In this document: in pieces, positions 5,960 to 9,653 of the stretch
How positions within the stretch are numbered: the first letter of the stretch is position 1
Layout: every line of letters begins with the position of its first letter
NCBI GenBank assembly: GCA_013153755.1
Contig: JAADDU010000024.1
Location: 1 to 9,653, forward strand
Direction of reading: 5' to 3'
Origin: Campylobacterota bacterium
Lineage (GTDB): Bacteria; Campylobacterota; Campylobacteria; Campylobacterales; Sulfurimonadaceae
DNA length: 9,653 nucleotides
Translations under genes and position numbers: made by a program
The notes under the pieces: model-generated
Told to the model about the DNA's origin: nothing
The model's database searches: none
The model's input: the letters and a program-made list of their open reading frames with translations, nothing else

Positions 5960-6322
5960 ATGGCATACAATGAACTAAACGAAAGAGAAAAAACGGTTAT
6001 ATTAAACAAAGGAACAGAATCAGCTTTTAGTGGAAAGTTTTGGGATCATCATGAAAATGGGATGTATATATGTCGCCAATGTGATGCACCTCTTTTTTCA
6101 TCAGATACAAAGTTTGATTCAGGAACAGGTTGGCCTAGTTTTGATGATAGTGTTAAAGATGCAGTAAAAGAGCTTCCGGATGCAGATGGTAGACGAGTAG
6201 AGATAGTATGTGCAAATTGTGATGCACATTTAGGGCATGTTTTTAAAGGTGAAGGGATGACACAAAAGAGTACTAGACATTGTGTTAACTCCATCTCTTT
6301 AGATTTTTTAGCAAAATCATAA
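5960..6322 (+). CDS. msrB: Peptide methionine-(R)-S-oxide reductase MsrB
   Basis: MsrB reduces the R form of methionine sulfoxide in proteins, repairing oxidative damage in the cytoplasm. From the chosen start it is 120 residues, a single MsrB domain. The structural zinc site is C38, C41, C84 and C87; HLGHVF (90-95) and RHCVNS (106-111) form the active site with catalytic C108. The SGxGWPSF motif reads SGTGWPSF (54-61), so the usual resolving Cys is Thr, and no spare Cys exists. The open frame extends to an ATG at 5927, but AAGGA at 5949-5953 lies correctly for the ATG at 5960, the domain begins there, and promoter-like TATTAT/TATGAT (5923-5931) overlaps the upstream ATG. The gene is monocistronic: a terminator follows and mqnD is divergent. 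Confidence 0.95.
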   Translation: MAYNELNEREKTVILNKGTESAFSGKFWDHHENGMYICRQCDAPLFSSDTKFDSGTGWPSFDDSVKDAVKELPDADGRRVEIVCANCDAHLGHVFKGEGMTQKSTRHCVNSISLDFLAKS

Positions 6323-6331
6323 CTAAAATTA

Positions 6332-6369
6332 GAAAAAATATAGCAATTTGCAATATTTTTTCTTTTTTA
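6332..6369. terminator. AT-rich hairpin terminator after msrB
   Basis: GAAAAAATAT (6332-6341) pairs with ATATTTTTTC (6353-6362); after one A-A mismatch, GCA (6343-6345) pairs with TGC (6349-6351) around a 3-nt loop. A further T-run follows (6363-6368). The stem starts 10 nt after the msrB stop. Low GC makes it weak by E. coli rules, but it fits an intrinsic terminator in an AT-rich genome and separates msrB from recA. Confidence 0.55.
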
Positions 6370-6382
6370 TAAAAAAACACTA

Positions 6383-6388
6383 TATAAT
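6383..6388 (+). promoter_or_regulatory. -10 box of the recA promoter
   Basis: A perfect TATAAT lies 32 nt before the recA ATG at 6421. Transcription would start near 6395, giving a leader of about 26 nt with AGAGAG (6406-6411) as a weak ribosome binding site. The upstream sequence is an A/T run shared with the msrB terminator, and no LexA-type operator (CTGT-n8-ACAG) is visible. Confidence 0.6.
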
Positions 6389-6420
6389 TACTCAAAATAA
6401 AATAAAGAGAGCCAAATTAT

Positions 6421-7458
6421 ATGGATGCAAATAAACAAAAATCACTAGACTTAGCTATGAAACAAATCGACAAAGCATTTGGTAAAGGTGCTTTAATGAG
6501 ACTTGGAGACAAAGAGATAGAGCCAATTCAGTCCATAAGTACAGGGTCTTTAGGTCTTGATTTAGCTCTAGGTATAGGTGGAGTTCCACAAGGTAGGGTT
6601 GTAGAGATTTATGGACCTGAAAGTTCTGGTAAAACAACTTTAGCACTTCAAATAACAGCAGAATGTCAAAAAAATGGTGGAGTTTGTGCTTTTATAGATG
6701 CAGAACACGCTCTTGATGTTGTATATGCTAAAAATCTTGGTGTTGATGTGGAAAATCTTCTAGTATCTCAACCAGATTATGGGGAACAAGCATTAGATAT
6801 AGTTGAAACTATAGCAAGAAGTGGTGCAGTAGATTTAATAGTTGTCGATTCGGTTGCTGCACTTACACCTAAGAGTGAGATAGAGGGGGAGATGAGTGAC
6901 CAAAATGTTGGTGTTCAAGCTCGTTTAATGTCAAAAGCCCTTAGAAAACTAACAGGTGTTTTAAGTAAAATGAACTGTACAGTAATATTTATCAACCAAA
7001 TTCGTATGAAGATAGGTATGATGGGATATGGCTCACCTGAGACTACAACTGGTGGGAATGCACTTAAATTTTATGCTTCTGTTCGTATAGATGTTCGTCG
7101 TATAGCTTCACTAAAACAAGGTGAAAGCCAGATAGGTAACCGTGTAAAAGCAAAAGTTATAAAAAACAAAGTAGCTCCACCATTTCGTCAAGCAGAGTTT
7201 GATATCATGTTTGGAGAGGGTATCTCTAAAGAGGGTGAACTAGTTGATTATGGTGTAAAACTAGACATCGTAGATAAAGCTGGAGCATGGTTTAGCTATG
7301 AAGATAAAAAACTAGGTCAAGGTCGTGAAAATGTTAAACAAAAATTTAAAGACGAACCAGAACTAGCAGCAGAGATAGAAGAAAAAATCAAAGTAGCTAT
7401 GGGGATGAGTAATGTTATGGTTATGGATACTACAGAGATACAGGACTCTGATGCATAA
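6421..7458 (+). CDS. recA: Recombinase RecA
   Basis: RecA forms ATP-dependent filaments on single-stranded DNA for homologous recombination and repair. The 345-residue protein is full length. Walker A is GPESSGKT (65-72), the catalytic glutamate is E95 in DAEH, and Walker B is LIVVDS (139-144). DNA-binding loop L1 contains [10 protein letters not shown] (155-164). Q193 in INQIR begins L2, which contains [11 protein letters not shown] (202-212). The C-terminal domain contains [13 protein letters not shown] (267-279) and AGAW (287-290), and the tail is acidic (ends EIQDSDA). The N-terminal helix uses the usual K-x-LDLA-x-x-QI pattern. It has its own TATAAT promoter and is followed after 6 nt by asnB. 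Confidence 0.99.
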   Translation: MDANKQKSLDLAMKQIDKAFGKGALMRLGDKEIEPIQSISTGSLGLDLALGIGGVPQGRVVEIYGPESSGKTTLALQITAECQKNGGVCAFIDAEHALDVVYAKNLGVDVENLLVSQPDYGEQALDIVETIARSGAVDLIVVDSVAALTPKSEIEGEMSDQNVGVQARLMSKALRKLTGVLSKMNCTVIFINQIRMKIGMMGYGSPETTTGGNALKFYASVRIDVRRIASLKQGESQIGNRVKAKVIKNKVAPPFRQAEFDIMFGEGISKEGELVDYGVKLDIVDKAGAWFSYEDKKLGQGRENVKQKFKDEPELAAEIEEKIKVAMGMSNVMVMDTTEIQDSDA

Positions 7459-7464
7459 AATATA

Positions 7465-9267
7465 ATGTGTTCTATCTTTGGCATAATTGGCTCATACGAT
7501 GAAAAAAAAGCATTTAATGCTTTAGACACTCTATCTCATAGAGGTAGAGATCATCGTGGCATTATCCAAAGAGATAGACTTTTTTTTACACATCAACGAC
7601 TTAGCATAAGAGATAAAAAACACACTTCAAACCAACCCTTTAGATACAAAAATATACTACTCTCTTTCAATGGAGAGATATATAACTTCAAAGAGTTAAA
7701 AAAAGAGCTTGATTTTGAGTTTAAAACACAAAGTGAGAGTGAAGTTATCATCGCTTCATATCTCAAATGGGGAGTTGATTTTGTAAAACATCTCAGAGGG
7801 ATGTTTGCTATCGCTCTTTTAGATGCAGGAACTTTATATCTGTTTCGTGATAGACTTGGCAAAAAACCACTTTTTTTTATGCAAGATGGCTCATCTTTTA
7901 TCTTTGGCTCAGAGATAAAAGCACTTGTGCCTTTTTTAAATAAAGTTGAATTAAATCAAGATGCACTTTTGAGCTATCTTAGCTTTTTAGCCCCAACTCC
8001 ACCCCATACTTTTTTTAAAAACATATATAAACTTGCATCTGGAGAGTACTTAAAATTTAACAATCATAAATACGAAGTTAAACGCTATTTTGACATACTA
8101 GATACAAAACCAAATATCATAACAAACAAAGATGAAGCTATATATACACTTGATAAACTTCTTGATAAATCTATCCAGATGAGGTTAGATGCAGAGGTTG
8201 GTGTTGCTTCACTATTATCTGGTGGGATAGACAGTGCTGCATTAAATGCTTATGCCATCAAAAATGGTATAAAACTACAAACATATACACTCGGATATAA
8301 AGATTTTTCAAAATATGATGAGAGGCTAGATGCACAAGAAACAGCTAACTTTTTAGGCTTAAAAAACAAGGCTATAGAGATACAAAGAGATGATTTTTTA
8401 GATGCAAGTGATGAAGTTTTAACTATGCTTGATGAACCACTAAACGACCCTGCATCTATCCCACTTTATCTACTTTTTAAAGAGATAAAAAAAGATGGGT
8501 ACAAAGTTGTTATGAGTGGAGAGGGAAGCGATGAGCTTTTTTTGGGTTACAGACAGTATTTTGAGTATCTTGACATTCAACAACTCTCAAAACTAAAAAA
8601 TAAAAACTGGTTAAAGAGGTATTTTACTTCAAACTACTCTAAAAACAGAGAGTGGGAACATTACAAGCGGATTTTTGAGGGTAGTTTACTTTTTCGTACA
8701 TCTGGAGAATCGTTTAGTGATTTACAAAAAAATGCCCTTATGAAACAAAACATAAAAGATGATCACTCCTTGAGATACTTGAAAAGTTATAGAGATAGAT
8801 TTGATACATCTGATTTTAGTGATGAGAGTTTTTGGTACAGTTATATAGATTTGAACCTTTTTCAAGCGGAGCATTTTTTAACAAAACTAGATAGGATGAG
8901 TATGGCTCACACCATAGAATCCCGCACCCCATTTTTAGACCATGAACTTGTATCTACTGTATTTAGCATAAGTCCAGAGCTTCGCTACAAAGATGGTGTA
9001 ACAAAATCACTTCTAAAAGAGGTTTTAAAACCATATCTAAACAAAAAGATACTCAGCAGAAAGAAAAAAGGTTTTTCAAATCCATACATGGAGTACTTAG
9101 TAGATGCAGGAAAGTTAAAACTCATAAGAGAGGTAAACAGACAAACGGGACTTTTTAAACAAAAAGAGTTAGATGCATATATAAAGGGTGCATCTAGTGG
9201 TAAGTTTAAACAGCATGTTTGGGGATTGTATGTTTTAAGTGTTTGGTTAAAGAGGTTTACGCTATAA
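7465..9267 (+). CDS. asnB: Glutamine-dependent asparagine synthetase, AsnB type
   Basis: It makes asparagine from aspartate, ATP and glutamine (inferred from family). In the 600-residue protein the N-terminal class II glutaminase domain has the catalytic C2 (MCSIFG), RLSI (45-48), SFNGEIYN (67-74) and RDRLGKKPLF (128-137). The C-terminal synthetase domain has the ATP PP-loop SGGIDS (252-257), SGEGSDELF (351-359) and DRMSMAHTIESRTPFLDHEL (476-495). The conserved HRGPD is HRGRD (25-29), with Arg for Pro, an unusual departure in the glutaminase site. Close homologues act in cell-surface polysaccharide or peptide amidation, so a special acceptor cannot be excluded. The start is set by the need for Cys at position 2. 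No Shine-Dalgarno is visible, and recA ends 6 nt before, suggesting co-transcription and coupling. Confidence 0.92.
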   Translation: MCSIFGIIGSYDEKKAFNALDTLSHRGRDHRGIIQRDRLFFTHQRLSIRDKKHTSNQPFRYKNILLSFNGEIYNFKELKKELDFEFKTQSESEVIIASYLKWGVDFVKHLRGMFAIALLDAGTLYLFRDRLGKKPLFFMQDGSSFIFGSEIKALVPFLNKVELNQDALLSYLSFLAPTPPHTFFKNIYKLASGEYLKFNNHKYEVKRYFDILDTKPNIITNKDEAIYTLDKLLDKSIQMRLDAEVGVASLLSGGIDSAALNAYAIKNGIKLQTYTLGYKDFSKYDERLDAQETANFLGLKNKAIEIQRDDFLDASDEVLTMLDEPLNDPASIPLYLLFKEIKKDGYKVVMSGEGSDELFLGYRQYFEYLDIQQLSKLKNKNWLKRYFTSNYSKNREWEHYKRIFEGSLLFRTSGESFSDLQKNALMKQNIKDDHSLRYLKSYRDRFDTSDFSDESFWYSYIDLNLFQAEHFLTKLDRMSMAHTIESRTPFLDHELVSTVFSISPELRYKDGVTKSLLKEVLKPYLNKKILSRKKKGFSNPYMEYLVDAGKLKLIREVNRQTGLFKQKELDAYIKGASSGKFKQHVWGLYVLSVWLKRFTL

Positions 9268-9268
9268 T
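9263..9268 (+). promoter_or_regulatory. -10 box of the purT promoter
   Basis: TATAAT overlaps the TAA stop of asnB and lies 28 nt before the purT ATG. AAGGA at 9286-9290 gives a well-placed ribosome binding site. The leader would be about 20 nt. No clear -35 is seen. Confidence 0.5.
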
Positions 9269-9296
9269 TCCCTCACTATTTTAAGAAGGAACTCCC

Positions 9297-9653
9297 ATGC
9301 AATTTAGCGCACCTTTAAAGTCAAATTCAAAAAAAATTATGTTACTTGGTTCTGGCGAACTCGGTAAAGAAGTAGCTATAGAGGCTCAAAGACTTGGTCT
9401 TGAAGTTATAGCAGTAGATAGATACCAAAATGCACCAGCTCACCATGTAGCTCATAGAAGTCATGTTGTAAATATGCAAGATAAAGATGCTCTTTTAGAG
9501 ATTATATATCGTGAAAAACCAGACTATATCTTACCTGAGATAGAAGCTATTAGTATAGATGCACTCTTTGCTGCTGAAGATAAAGGGTACAATGTTATCC
9601 CAAATGCATCTGCAGTTAGCAAAACCATGAACCGTAAAAATATCCGTACATTT
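9297..9653 (+). CDS. purT: Formate-dependent GAR transformylase PurT, 3' end missing
   Basis: PurT is an ATP-grasp enzyme that uses formate and ATP to formylate glycinamide ribonucleotide in purine synthesis, an alternative to the folate-dependent PurN. The first 119 residues are present: [19 protein letters not shown] (16-34) is the N-terminal nucleotide-fold loop, followed by [20 protein letters not shown] (37-56), [13 protein letters not shown] (73-85), and TMNRKNIR (110-117). This order is characteristic of PurT and separates it from PurK, which is shorter in these motifs. The start is ATG at 9297 with AAGGA six nucleotides upstream. The ATP-grasp domain lies beyond the window. A TATAAT at the asnB stop suggests its own transcription. 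Confidence 0.96.
   Translation, partial: MQFSAPLKSNSKKIMLLGSGELGKEVAIEAQRLGLEVIAVDRYQNAPAHHVAHRSHVVNMQDKDALLEIIYREKPDYILPEIEAISIDALFAAEDKGYNVIPNASAVSKTMNRKNIRTF

Noticed and set aside
7461..7466. TATAAT as an asnB promoter
   Set aside because: It overlaps the asnB start codon, so it could not make a transcript containing that start; chance match in AT-rich sequence.
7317..7862. Minus-strand frames opposite the recA end and asnB start
   Set aside because: Shadows of two strongly identified genes, with no recognisable domain or start signal.

Overview
The window is AT-rich DNA that looks like a chromosomal segment of a Campylobacterota (epsilonproteobacterial) organism, probably of the Sulfurimonas/Arcobacter/Sulfurospirillum type. 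The reasons are low-GC codon use, an MqnD of the futalosine menaquinone pathway, a fliQ-murB pair close to recA, and promoters that show a TATAAT-like -10 box with little recognisable -35. The genus assignment is inference. No phage, conjugation, defence or transposase gene is present; most of the window is ordinary housekeeping DNA.

Layout. 1-429 (+): 3' end of a four-helix hemerythrin-like protein. 433-1137 (-): short-chain dehydrogenase, convergent with it, 3 nt apart. 1138-1336: intergenic, with the SDR promoter and two facing GTTCCCAT-type hairpins that look like a REP/BIME element. 1337-2587 (-): radical SAM protein of the spore-photoproduct-lyase-like family. 2672-3013 (+): small zinc-ribbon protein resembling the C-terminal tail of a topoisomerase. 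3055-3837 (+): outer-membrane beta-barrel protein with its own promoter. 3821-4624, 4621-4887 and 4891-5754 (-): murB, fliQ and mqnD, a tight operon read mqnD-fliQ-murB. 5960-6322 (+): msrB, followed by an AT-rich terminator. 6421-7458 (+): recA with a clear promoter. 7465-9267 (+): asnB-type asparagine synthetase, 6 nt behind recA. 9297-end (+): start of purT, with a promoter overlapping the asnB stop.

The genes cover DNA repair (recA, perhaps the radical SAM enzyme), oxidative damage repair (msrB), wall synthesis (murB), flagellar export (fliQ), quinone synthesis (mqnD), and amino-acid and purine synthesis (asnB, purT). They do not form one pathway. I found no convincing new multi-gene system. 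The items most worth a second look are the paired hairpin element at 1208-1303, the stand-alone topoisomerase-tail protein, the SPL-like radical SAM enzyme in an apparent non-sporeformer, and residue departures in AsnB, MsrB and the hemerythrin-like protein.
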